Assembly (NCBI RefSeq): GCF_000002595.2
Contig: NC_057004.1
Location: 2,525,478 to 2,589,477 of the forward strand
Reading direction: 5' to 3'
DNA: 64,000 nt
Origin: Chlamydomonas reinhardtii
Taxonomy: Eukaryota; Chlorophyta; Chlorophyceae; Chlamydomonadales; Chlamydomonadaceae
Both the position numbers and the translations under genes were made by a program. The notes beneath the pieces were generated by a model. It did not search any database and was not told the DNA's origin. It saw only the letters and a program-made list of their open reading frames with translations. Shown in pieces: positions 46,441-60,400 of the stretch; position 1 is the stretch's first letter; every line of letters starts with the position of its first letter.

Positions 46441-46823
46441 TCGCTCATGCCACCCCTGACCGTCAGCAGTCTTGCCCGGCTGTCGCCGCCACCGCCTCTT
46501 GCTTGCCGCGGCGGCGCTTGGCGGCGAAGGGTGTCGGCCTGACGGTGGTGGCGGCGGCGGCGGCGGCTGCCGCTGCTGCAGAGGGGCAGGTGGTCGCTGC
46601 TGGGCCTGACGGTGGAGGCGGGGGTGGCGGCGGCGGCCGTGCGTGTGGTGGGGGGCTTCCATCGCCGCCTCCACTGCCGGCAGAATTGCTGCAGCTGGAT
46701 GTGGCGTTCATCCACAAGCTGCCATACGGGTGGCGGCGCCGGCCGGAGGAGTTCGGCGGCCCACCGCCGGAGGCGGAGGAGGAAGACGGCGGCGAGCAGC
46801 AGCAGCAGCAGCAAGGTAGATAG
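46441..46823 (+). CDS. Possible additional 3' exon or separate small coding segment
   Basis: A plus-strand frame ends at TAG 46821-46823. It contains an Ala run, a Gly run, then LLQLDVAFIHKLPYGWRRRP and an acidic/Gln end. The LDVAFIHKLPYGWRRRPEEF part looks coding. It could be an alternative last exon of the preceding gene, but no acceptor could be chosen with confidence. It may instead be untranslated sequence with chance coding character. Confidence 0.3.
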
Positions 46824-47444
46824 GAGGAGCAGGAGGGCCAGCAGCCGCAGGAGGAGGACGCCACTTAGGACGTGGGCTGATAGATGGGCGTTCGTCCACT
46901 GCTGACTGCTGGTTGCTGGTTGCAGGCGTGTGTGTGGCCCATGGCGCGTTGTGTCTGTTTCGCGTGTCGAGTTGTCTTGACTGACTGGCTGACGGGTGGT
47001 AGGGTGTGGCGGGGAGAGGACATGGGCTATCTGCCGTTGGCGGGTTGAAGTGCCTTGTCCTGCCAGGGGCTGCCGTGGTCATGTCGTGTCCGCCTACTTG
47101 GCGGCCGGGCGTGTTTCATGCTCCGCCCTTGGGGTCGTACGGGAGATGATAAAAGCCCCTGAAGCGTACTGATGGGCTGCTAAAGCAGAGACGAGAGAGA
47201 GGAGAGACTCGACAGTGCGCAATGCGTATTAAAGGGCGGCTTTGACCGCAGGTAGGCCGCTCCGGACGGCGCGAGAGCCTTATGCGGTCTTAAGTAGCGT
47301 GTGGGGCTGCACAGCTGCAGCGTGGTGTGGTGGGACATACACAGCCGTTTCTGGAGCTCAATGTTTAGCAGCGCGCGCGCGCCTTGATCTCGCCGTAGAG
47401 TCAAAGACGGTGGGAACCCCTACTGGCCCATGGGGAAGTCAAGC
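46824..47444. other. Intergenic stretch before the rearranged MITE
   Basis: No gene, RNA or repeat is supported in this interval. Confidence 0.35.
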
Positions 47445-47766
47445 CAGGGGGGGGGTAGAAAGCTCAGATTCTTACCCCATGCTCAAAATTACAGAGCTTT
47501 AGGAGAGCATTATGCACGTACTTTTAGTTTTTTAAGGGGGTGTCTGGTGAGGAAGTTCTGGGCCGCTAAAGTTGGGGGGTCGGTCCTCGTCCCTGGGGGT
47601 CCGTCGGGTTTCGGGAGCTCATCCTGGCGGATTTCGGGAAGCGCCCCACAAGCAGAACTAGGGGCCAAACGCAGCAGTACGAGGCTCATATGTGCACGTT
47701 ATGACGTAATAAGCACAAACAAAGCGTGGGAGGGCTAAGTTGCGCGTCCGGGCGTGGACATGTCGG
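47445..47766 (-). mobile_element. Right part of a second hAT-like MITE copy (inverted orientation)
   Basis: It starts CAGGGGGGGGGTAG after the flank GTCAAGC. Internal sequence (ACCCCATGCTCAAAATTACA, later GGGGGGTCGGTCCTCGTCCC) parallels the right end of the MITE at 41985-42692, read in reverse. The matching left end is not found downstream in the expected orientation. It appears instead at 48795, pointing the other way. Confidence 0.6.
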
Positions 47767-47823
47767 CTAGCTTTGCGTTGGATGTCACGGACTAGCGATG
47801 CCTTATGAGCCGCGAGCCTTGTG
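47767..47823 (+). repeat. 57-bp perfect inverted repeat, left arm
   Basis: Every base of 47767-47823 is the reverse complement of 49189-49245. The arm starts CTAGCTTTGCGTTGG and ends GAGCCTTGTG. Identity ends abruptly on both sides. Such a pair can mediate inversion of the 1.37 kb between the arms. Confidence 0.95.
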
Positions 47824-47979
47824 ATGCTGTGTCTGGTGTGGCTGTGACCGGCTTTCTGCCCAGTTCCGACGCGCTTACGCAGCTGTGATTTGGGTTGGCA
47901 GCCGAGGAGGGGGCCGGTTGGCTGCGCTCTTTGGGGCGGTGGTTCCCTGTGCCGAAGACGGTGCTTTCATTGCACTGTC

Positions 47980-48010
47980 CCCTTCTTGTAACCCGCATTC
48001 ATACAAGGGG
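47980..48010 (+). repeat. LINE-type 3' tail motif, third copy
   Basis: CTTGTAACCCGCATTCATAC parallels the tails at 22280 and 23540. It is preceded by the same CTGTCCCCT block. It probably marks the 3' end of a severely 5'-truncated LINE of the same family. Confidence 0.5.
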
Positions 48011-48794
48011 GTGTCAATTTTGAACAGCTGGAAAATGGGCTGAGCCCCTGAAGAAGCATGGGGACCGCGACTTATGCTCTGTCGCCGACGACGCACCAGC
48101 TCCGGGCTTGGGAGGGCAAGACACGCGTGTTGGTACTCCACACCATCCACACACACCGCAGGCTCCCTTGCCACAGAACCGAAGCACCACCTTGCTATCA
48201 ACCGTTATGAATACCACCCGACGCCCCACGCTTATCGGGCTAGGCGCGGGGCCGGAGCGACCTCGGGGCGCCTCAGCACGCCTCAGCATTCAGGCGCGGC
48301 GACAGGAATGGCTCCGGAAGTCCCTGAGAACTCGCGCTATAGTTCCCCAAAATGCTTGCCGCCGACATAGTTTGCCTCAAAGATCCGCTAAAAGCGCGCG
48401 CGGGCGCCTTTCTATGCGAGGTCGCGGAAGTCAACTGTTGATGCTTGTGCGAAGGCACTTCTCGCTCCGCCGGAACTTTCCCTGTCGCCTATTTACATGC
48501 AATAGGCAATAGCGAACACTAATCCTTAGCAGTCGCTGTTTGTGCCAGTATGATACTTTTTGCCGTTAACGCAGCCAACACGCACGCAGCGGGCGCCACG
48601 GACAGGGGCGGTCCGGCCCCTGTGTTCTCGCTTCGCTCCGCGGGCTCAGCCCCACAACTGAAAGTACCAGCGTTATTTTCAGGCATGGGCTTCTGTTATT
48701 CTTACCCCCCCTGGCTCTTCGCGCATGTCAAGTCAATATAATGCGCGTCCCTGCCGCTGCTTTCTCACCGCCGCGCGGGTGCGGGCTGCTTGAC

Positions 48795-49188
48795 CAGGGG
48801 GGGGGTAGGAAACAAAGTGCCAGACCCCATGCCCCGAAATCCCCCGGGACCCCCCTTGAGGGGACGACCGACCCCCCGACGGACAAAACCTTGTTGTTCA
48901 GGGGTTAAAACCCCTCCATTTTATACCAAAGTGGTGTCAATCGACTCCTCTTGACGAGCACTATCACTCCGTGCCATCAGCGGTCCTGTTCTGAGGCTTC
49001 GGTCACACGCAGGATCCTATCCATGGAATCCCCTCGACCCAGACCACCCCGCGCTCAACTCTCTGCCGCGTGACGAATGGACAATGTGCATCGGCAGCCT
49101 TGTTAGACGTGAACTCATGCGCACCAGCGCTTCAGAGCCCAGCTGTGTCAGTGCGCATGTGTTGAATGTGGAGACTTGTCCCGACAAT
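48795..49188 (+). mobile_element. Left part of a hAT-like MITE, displaced
   Basis: CAGGGGGGGGGTAGG after the flank GCTTGAC begins a segment (GTGCCAGACCCCATGCCCCG, then ACGACCGACCCCCCGACGG) that matches the left end of the MITE at 41985. GCTTGAC is the reverse complement of GTCAAGC, which flanks the right-end fragment at 47445. The piece runs into the 57-bp inverted repeat at 49189. A separate outward-facing end (TTACCCCCCCTG) lies at 48701-48712. Confidence 0.6.
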
Positions 49189-49245
49189 CACAAGGCTCGC
49201 GGCTCATAAGGCATCGCTAGTCCGTGACATCCAACGCAAAGCTAG
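49189..49245 (-). repeat. 57-bp perfect inverted repeat, right arm
   Basis: Exact reverse complement of 47767-47823. Confidence 0.95.
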
Positions 49246-49632
49246 TCTGTGCGCAAAAGCGCAGTCGAAGGCACCACACGTCCACCCACAACAAGCCACA
49301 CCAAGCGCGAGCCTAGCAGGCCGACGCAGCTGACGACAGCACCAAAGCGGGTCCCAAACGGCGCGCGCACGACTTTTCACTCCCAACCGCCAGTCTCAGC
49401 CGTGCTCCACCGTACCATGCTCCGCCGCACCTTCTCACACGCGTGCGCGCTCAACTACCACCTCCCACTCGCGCCGCGCGCCAACTACCACGCCACGCGC
49501 CGCCGCCCCTGTTCGTTAACAGTTGCGCGGAAGCCCGTTTGTGATCCCCGTGTGTCAGTTAAAGTGTTGGTAGTTGCAAGGATTGCCGCGCCGCACGCCG
49601 CACGTGCAAAGTACACGCATCCAGAACGGCTG

Positions 49633-49635
<3 letters not shown>

Positions 49636-49690
<55 letters not shown>

Positions 49691-49718
49691 GAAAAGAAAA
49701 CAACAAAACGAAGCCCGC

Positions 49719-49777
<59 letters not shown>

Positions 49778-49793
49778 TGCGTGTGTGTGCGTG
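49636..49793 (+). repeat. Two (TG)n microsatellites
   Basis: Pure GT/TG runs at 49636-49689 and 49721-49793 are separated by a 31-bp A-rich spacer. The second run has a few interruptions (ATGTGTGTGCGTG). Length variation between strains is expected. Confidence 0.95.
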
Positions 49794-49805
49794 CTCATAT
49801 GGGTG

Positions 49806-49930
49806 CGATGGGACAGTGTTAAGGCAGGTTGGTGAAGTCCCGCCTGTAGGGTGCAGCTGATGCCCAGACCCCAGCAGATGGCAAACAGTTTGCTACGGTA
49901 GTGCATGAGCGCGCGGCTGGTCGAACGCCG
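49806..49930 (+). repeat. Dispersed repeat, copy 3
   Basis: TGGGACAGTGTTAAGGCAGG and GGGTGCAGCTGATGCCCAGA match 3050-3165 in the same orientation, and 18690-18880 in reverse. It begins directly after the (TG)n array, which may mark an element end. Confidence 0.6.
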
Positions 49931-50437
49931 GAGTTACTGTACCGACAAGTTGCTGGCTGGCGGGAAGTTTGCTGACGCGCATTCCTCACGCTCGGGCGCC
50001 CGGCCAGGCGATACCACCAAACAGACACGTGTGTGCTCCTAGGGGAAGGGCTGTTGGTTCCTCCACTCACCAGTCTCGTGAGAACTAAGACGCAAAGCCA
50101 GGGTGGGGCCCAGGCGCGACCAGGGGGACGCCCCGGTGAGGCAAGGGCTGGCAGCAGGAAGCAGGAATGACGAGAGGGCTGATGGAAGAGCGCGGGGGCG
50201 AGAACGTGACGACTGTGCATGGGCACTTTGCTTGCATGCACTTTCCCCGGACAAAATGTATCGACCGGTTGCTGCGGCCCTATGTATGCATTGTACGATT
50301 GACAAGACCGTGTAGTATTGGATAGTGTAGCCTCGTTCCTACAAAGGATCATTCCACAGGGCTTGAGCCAGGGCCAGGCTTTTACGCAACAAGTCTCAGC
50401 TTAGGCTACTTCTTGTGTCCTACTGTTTGCTGGCACC

Positions 50438-53668
<3,231 letters not shown>

Positions 53669-54424
53669 ATTAGACATGTGCTAATTTGGTTGTGGGCGGC
53701 TTGGCACACCGAGACAATGGGAGGGTTGTCGGGGATCGGTGGTGGTGACACGTGAGCATGGGATTGCCGTGAAGCCTGGGCCCAGCACCCCTGGGGCAGA
53801 GCCTGCCGCGCGCCTGGAAGGGTCCAGCAAGGGCTGCCCTTTATGGCTCGTCTGTGCGGAGGACCAGGAGGCTAGGATGCCTTCAGTCGCATCGCTTGGG
53901 AGCGCCAGCCACGCGACGTCAGGCTTGGTCAGGCGGTGGGCCCTCGTCAGGGGCACCCCTGGCCCTCGTGAACAGGGATGCCCCTGTTCGCGAAAGCGAA
54001 ACGGCGCAGCGGAAGAAGCATTTGCAGCTTGCAGGTGCGGTGGCATAGTTGTCCGTGGTGATCGCGACACTGGAACATGGTGTTGTTGTGATGCTAAGGT
54101 GCGAAGCGCGGGGGTTACGGCGGGTCACGGACGTGCGCCAGCCCGCATCATTGCACCCGGGAAGCCTACGTTTCCGGATAACTTATTGTGATGGTTGGTT
54201 TTTAACGTTTCATTTGTTCCAATAGTATATCACGAGCAAGCACGCAAGACTGCCGAGATGTCTGAAACTAGCACTCAGCCGGTTTGTTGCCTTCATGGCC
54301 ATTTACAAATACCTCTCTGGATGTCCACTTGATCGTGTGTGAATTCGAAAGCCTGCTGGGCGAGGCGAGAAGCACAGGCGTCAGAGGCGGGCTTGCTTGG
54401 CCCGGCCTCGCTGTTTCAGCCTAG
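53669..54424. other. Intergenic region
   Basis: The 3' flank of the acetylglutamate kinase gene and the promoter region of the next plus-strand gene. An AT-richer block near 54180-54230 stands out. No exon or repeat is supported. Confidence 0.4.
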
Positions 54425-57400
54425 ATGGAGGCCATCGAAAGCTTTAGGGCAAGCATACAGCGGATACTGGACCGCGAATTGCTGGTGAGTCGCTACGCAG
54501 CGTTCGGGGCCGTCGCCACGCCCTGCTTGTTGTGCAGTGTTGACAGAGAGACATATTGGATGCATAGCAGCTATGCTTAATATTGATTCTCGCTGCGGTA
54601 GGCTGGGTGCTTGCAAGTCGAATAGGCAATCTGGCCTCCTCGTCGCAGTCACAACGACGCTTTGTCCACTCTCTGGGTGTTGGAAGTAGTTCATGGTAGT
54701 AGGAGCATCAAGCCGCAACGGGTGTCGGGTTAAGAGCTTGGACCGCGCTCGGGTTTGCGGGGTGAAGCCGAGCGTGCACGCGTGGTCGTCTGGCGCCGCG
54801 CCCAGAAAGCCCCCCGTGCCTAAACCTCAAGGCCACAGCACGTGTATATAACTTTGCCCATGCAACTATGCCAATTATAATTTGCATAGCCACCGTTAGC
54901 CGGGCGGCATTCCCGTGCGGGCCAAGCAATGGTGCCGCAGCCCAGGCCAATAGGTACCAGACCATGCCCGGCACCTGGCCCGTACCGACCCCAAACCACG
55001 TACCTCTCCCCCCCGCCACCCTTAACGTCTATTTCGCAGGTGGACTGGGGTGAGGACGGTAAGTACCGCGGCATCATCAGCAAGTATGACGCCACGCACC
55101 CGCGAGCGCCGTGGACCATCTACTACCCAAAGGATGGGGATGAGGAGAACGGCATCTTCAAAAGGAACTTCACCGAGTGGCACGTGAGTGTTGTTGCCAC
55201 TGTCGCTGCCGCTCCTGATGCTGCGGGCTGTATAACATAGCGGTGGTAAAGGGCTGGGTATGGACGGTGACAATTGTGGGACGCGCCTGCACCACTAATA
55301 ACTCAACATTTGAGCGGTGGCACCTACCGGGCGGTTGCATACAGGTGGAGGATGAGGAGAACCCTGACGACCCCTTCACTGTGCGTCGGATCCTCAAATG
55401 GCGCGACGGCAAGCTGCCGCCATCAATGGTACCGCCGACGCCGCCGGACCTGGACCCCCAGGGCTTCCCTACGCTGCTAGGCAAGCACGAGGCCTTGCCG
55501 CAGCCCCCAAGCGGCTCGGAGGACGAGGGAGGCGGTGGCAGCGGCAGTAGCAGCAGTAGCTCGGACAATGACGGGGAGGACGACGGCGAGCTGGCGGTGC
55601 GCGCACGGCGGCGGCGCAACAGCCGGGTGCAAAGCAGCAGTAGCAGCAGCGAGGACGAAGATGAGGATGGGCGGAAGAAGGCGCGGGGTGGGAAGGGCCG
55701 GGGAGGGGCAGCAGCGGGCGCACGAGGCCTTAAGCGCTCGTCATCGGGACTGACATCAACAGGGGTTGCCGGAGCAGCCTCGCCTCCAGCAAAGCGGGGG
55801 CCCGGAAGGCCGCGTAAACATCCGCGCCCAGACGGCGAAGAGCCGCCTGCGAAGCGGCCGCGTGGCAGGCCGCGGAAAGATGCAGGTGCGAGTGCTGGCT
55901 CGGGAGAGGGCACAGCACCAAAACGGAAGCCTGGCCGACCGCCAAAGAACGCCGCCGCAGCGACAGTGGCGGGAGGGTCGCCGCCTACTGAAACGGGTGA
56001 CGGCGGCGATGGTGGGGGCAGCCGCGGCCCAAGCGCAGAGCCGGCAGCGGGGCGGGAAGGCAGTCCAAAGGTGGAGCGCGGCGCTGCGGCTGAGGAAGGC
56101 ACGGGCAACGGCCCTGCCGTGTCGTCTGAGCCTCCGGCTGGGTCCGGCGCGGGGAAGGCGGCTGGGCGGGCGTCCAGGGATCCGCGGCTTGCCAAGGAGC
56201 CGAACGCAGAGGAGGACGGCGGCGCCGACGCTAAGCAGTTGGGTCCCGGAGCCAGTCGGCCCCCGCCTCTGCTGACCGCGGAGCAGCTGGCGAAGCGCAA
56301 GATGTTTAACCCGGGGCCACCGCCGCGCACGGGCGGCTTGGGTGCGGTGCCCACTGCCAAGTCGCAGCGGGAGGCGGGGTACAGCGGGACGGTGAAGCTG
56401 GACCCTGGGAAGCCCGGGGGCGCCTCGGGGCCGGGGTTGGGAGCAGGATCCGCCAAGCCTGCGCGCCCGGTCGCGGGGATGCCCGTGCCGGCCAAGCTGG
56501 CAACGGCAGCCGGCGTGTCTGGGGCGGTCCGCGGCTCGGGCTCCGGAGCCACGGCAGTCGCCGCAGCGGCGGCCACGGTGAAGAGTGAGTCTGGAGCGGC
56601 TGGCACGGGTCAGGAGCCAGCGGGCGATGTGCAGGCCAAGCCTTCGACCAAAGTATCCGACGAAGCGCTAGCACAGATACCGCAGCCGCCGCAGCTGCCG
56701 CAGCCCATTGCGGTGTCGTTGCCGCAACCGGCCCGGCCGTTGCCGTCGCTGCCAGCCAGCCTGGCGGCTGGGCCCGCGGTGGCTGTGAAGGCGTCGCTGC
56801 CCTCCCGCGTCACCTCTGTTGTGAGCCTTGCCGCCGCCGTGGGCACAGCAGCAGAGCAGGGGCAGGGGGCCGCGGGCGGCGGTGGCGGCGGTGGCGGTGG
56901 AATGACAGGCAGCACCGCCCGGCTGCTGCCGGCCGTGCCCGCGCTCGCAGCGATCATGCCGGCAGCAGCCAGCGCCGGCGCCGGAGCAGCACCTGGCGCC
57001 GGGGCCGCTGGGACCGCCGCCGCGGCGGCTGCGAGCGCGGTCGTGGCGGCGGAGGCGCTTTCGGCGGCGGCGGAGGCGGCGCTGCGCAACGGCTCCACGC
57101 CGGAGGCTGCGCCGGCGGACGTGCAGCAGCTGCTGGGGCAGCAGCTGGGGCGGGCGCTGGACGCGCTCACCAACAGCCAGAACGCCATCAAGGCCACCGC
57201 CAACGCGGCGGCGGCCATGGTGCGCGCCGTAGGCGCTAACCGCGTGGCGCGGGGCTTCTTTGATAAGCTGAAGGAGCTGGGCGAGGAGGCGGCGGTGCTG
57301 GCGCCCGAGGGCTGCGGCGGCGACGCCACGGGCGACGAGCGCGTGGCCGGCGTGCTGTCGCGGCGGCTGCACGTGCTGTACGTCATGGACAGCCTGCTGT

Positions 57401-60400
57401 ACCGGTGAGGGCTGGGGCGCACTTTGGCGGGTGGCCATGGGCGTGGGCGCGTAGGTGTAGGCGTGTTGGGCGCGCTTCACAGGCTTCACGTTAGGGCGTG
57501 TGTTGTGGAAGGAAGGAGGTGGGGTGGGTAGGGTGGGGTGGCACAGGTCTGGGCACCGAGAGCTTGCCCTGAAGTTGTTGGCCCTGACGGTCCCTGCTGC
57601 TGGCTGCCGCCGCGGCGGGTGCGCGCAGGTCCACCAAGGGTCAGGAGGCGGCCATGGTGGGCTGGCCGCACATGCTCAGTCGGGGGCTGCAGTCGGCGCT
57701 GCGGCTCAAGGCCGTCACTGCGGATCACGTGCGAGCCGTGCGCAAGGTGCGCCAGGGAGGGAGGCCCGGGCGTCACGCGGGAGTGCTTGCCGGGCGGGCT
57801 TTGCTATGGGGGGCAAGCGCTTGCAGTTGCAGTCGCCGGGATCCTGGCAGTAAACGCTTGGGTCGCCACGACCTCCGAACTCAATCTCAACTGGACCGTG
57901 GCATTGGCCTGTGGACGTTGCAAACCAACAAGCCCTGTCTGCTGCTGCTGCTGGCGTGTCTGTCTGTCGCTTCCCGGCAGGTGGTGGAGGTGTGGAAGCG
58001 GCGCGACAAGCTGGACGGCGGCGTGTTGGCCATGGCGGAGGCCATCCTGGCGGAGCAGGAGGGCCTGCTGCGGCCGGAGAGCCAGCAGCACCTGCAGCCG
58101 CCGCAGCACAATGCGCAGCAGCAGCAGGGGCCGCAGGCCGCGAACGGCGGGCCCGGACAGGACGGCGGCGATCCCGATGGCGGGCGCGGGCACTTGCGCA
58201 GGTGCGTATACCCGACATGCGCAGGGTGTATGTTGTTGAACGGGCTGGCGGAGTGGGTGTCCCTCTGGCAAGGCGAGGTGAAACTAGCTGGGCTGACCTT
58301 TCCCGCTTGCCACCCACGCCCCTCAGGCGCAAGCACTACATCGTGGCCCTGCCGCGGCCGGTGCGGCTGCACCGCATCTTGTACGGCAGCAGCAGCAGCG
58401 GCTACGGCGGCTGTACGGAGATGGAGGAGTACTACGTCAACGGCTTCGGCCCTCTGGCCAACCGCTGCATGCTGGACAACCCCTATGGCAGTTTGTCGGG
58501 GGCGCACGCGGCAGGCGGCGCGGCTGCTGGGGAGGAGGGCGCGGCGGTGGGCTCTGGGAAGGGCGAGCCGTGGGGCCGGCTGGTGGAGGTGGACTTCGCG
58601 CTGGATGACGACGAGCCTGACTTTTCGGGTAGGTGCGCGCAATGCTGGGGGCAATGCCGTGCATGATGTTCCGCGTTTCTGTGCCTTGGTTGGTCCTCTC
58701 ACACGCTCACCTCCGCTGCTGTCTACGCTCACTCGAACAGGCACGGTGACTTGGCGCGATGTTGTGGCGGTGCAGCTGCCGCAGTTCAACCCCGCCTCGC
58801 CGGCGCGCGGCGGCCCGCCGCCGGCCGTGGTGACGCCGCCGCACCCCGACCTGGAGCACCTGCTGCGCAGCGGCCGCCGCGGCGCGCAGCACACGCCCTC
58901 TGTCACCCGCTACCCCGGCGCCGCCAGCGGCGGGCAGGCCTTCGGCACGCCCCTGATGTCCAGCGGCGCTGGCGGTGGTGGTGATGCTGCGCTGGCGGAG
59001 CCGCCGCTCCGCACCACTAGCGGGCCGCCCATCATCGGCCTCACGCCGCCTGCTGTCGACGATGAGCTTGACACGTGGGCGTACGGTGGCGAGCTTGGAA
59101 CGGGCGGCGCTTCGCGGCCGGCGGCGGCGGCGGCGGGGCCGTCCGCACCGGGCACGGCTGGTCGCGGCGGCAGCGCGGCGCCGCCGAGCGTGGGGCCGGG
59201 CGGCCGCGGCACGGGGGCTGGGGGCGAGGAGGAGGGCGGCGCAAACTTGTTTGACATGCCGGCAGCGCCCAGCCACGAGGTCGCCTCCACAGGCCGCAGG
59301 TGAGGGCGGGTGTGGGGTGGGGGCCGAGGCGGCTGCCGCCTTCTGGACAATAGGAGCTCTGGGGTATGGACGGAAGGCATCGTGATGGAGCGAGGGAATA
59401 GCGCCGGACGGTGTCTTCTATGGCGGTGTATATATGCTCTTTGTGGGCGGGTCGGTTGGTAACTTGCGCACCGCTATGCGCACGGCGCATTACTTGCTAT
59501 GCCGTGCTCTGTGTTGAAACCTGTGGCCCTCGCCCTCGCCCCGTGTCTTTGTCGGTGGCAGGTCCGACTGGGGCGACGACGTGGACATGGACGTGTCAGA
59601 CGAGGAGGGCGAGGCGCCCGACTGGCAGCCGCCGCTGCCCGACGCCGGCGGCGGGGCCGCGGGGCCGCCCCCCGGTGCGCCGCCGGCCCTGCCCGGCATG
59701 CCCTCGGCCGCGACGCTGTCGCTGCTGCAGGCGGTGGGACCCATGGCGGGCATGCACATGGACCCAATAGCCGCCATGTTGGGCGGGGCTGCGGCGCTCA
59801 CCTCGTTGGGCTTCGTGCCGCCGCCGGCGCCGCCACCGGGCATGCTGCTGGGCATGCCGCTGCCGCCGCCAGGCTGGCTACCGGGTCTTGTGCCGCCGCC
59901 GCCACATTCAGGCGGCCTGGCGATGCCGCCGCCGCCGGGCGCCCCGCCGCCGCCGCACCACCATCACCACCATCACCACAACCAGCCGCCGCCCCTTCCA
60001 CCGTCATCGTCGCCGCATCCACCGCTGCCAGCCCCCCCACCCGTGCCGCCGCCGCCGCCCTCGCCGCCGCCGCCCCCGCCGCTGCCCATGGCACCAGGCG
60101 GGTCGCCGCCACCTCTACCCCACCACTCACCTCCGCCGCTGCCACCACCTATGCCGCACCACTCGCCGCCGGGTTCAGACCACAGGCCGCCGCTGCCTGC
60201 TGACGCACCACCCATGCCGCAAGGCGGCGGTCCTGATGCCGCTAAAGCAAACAGCACCTCGCCCTCTGCCGCCGGCCCAGGTGGCCGCAGGCAGCTGCCG
60301 CCGCACCTACAGCCCACGCTACACGCCAGCGCCAGCAAGCCCACAACCGCGGCAGCTGCCACCCCAGCACATGCCGCGCCGCATGTAACGGCGGCCTCGA

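Noticed and set aside
49559-49906. His-Thr or Cys-Val repeat proteins over the (TG)n arrays
   Set aside because: Dinucleotide repeats create such frames on both strands; no coding evidence.
55170-56606. 478-residue minus-strand frame opposite the HUA2-like gene
   Set aside because: Pro/Ala shadow of the large plus-strand exon with AT-hooks; no independent support.
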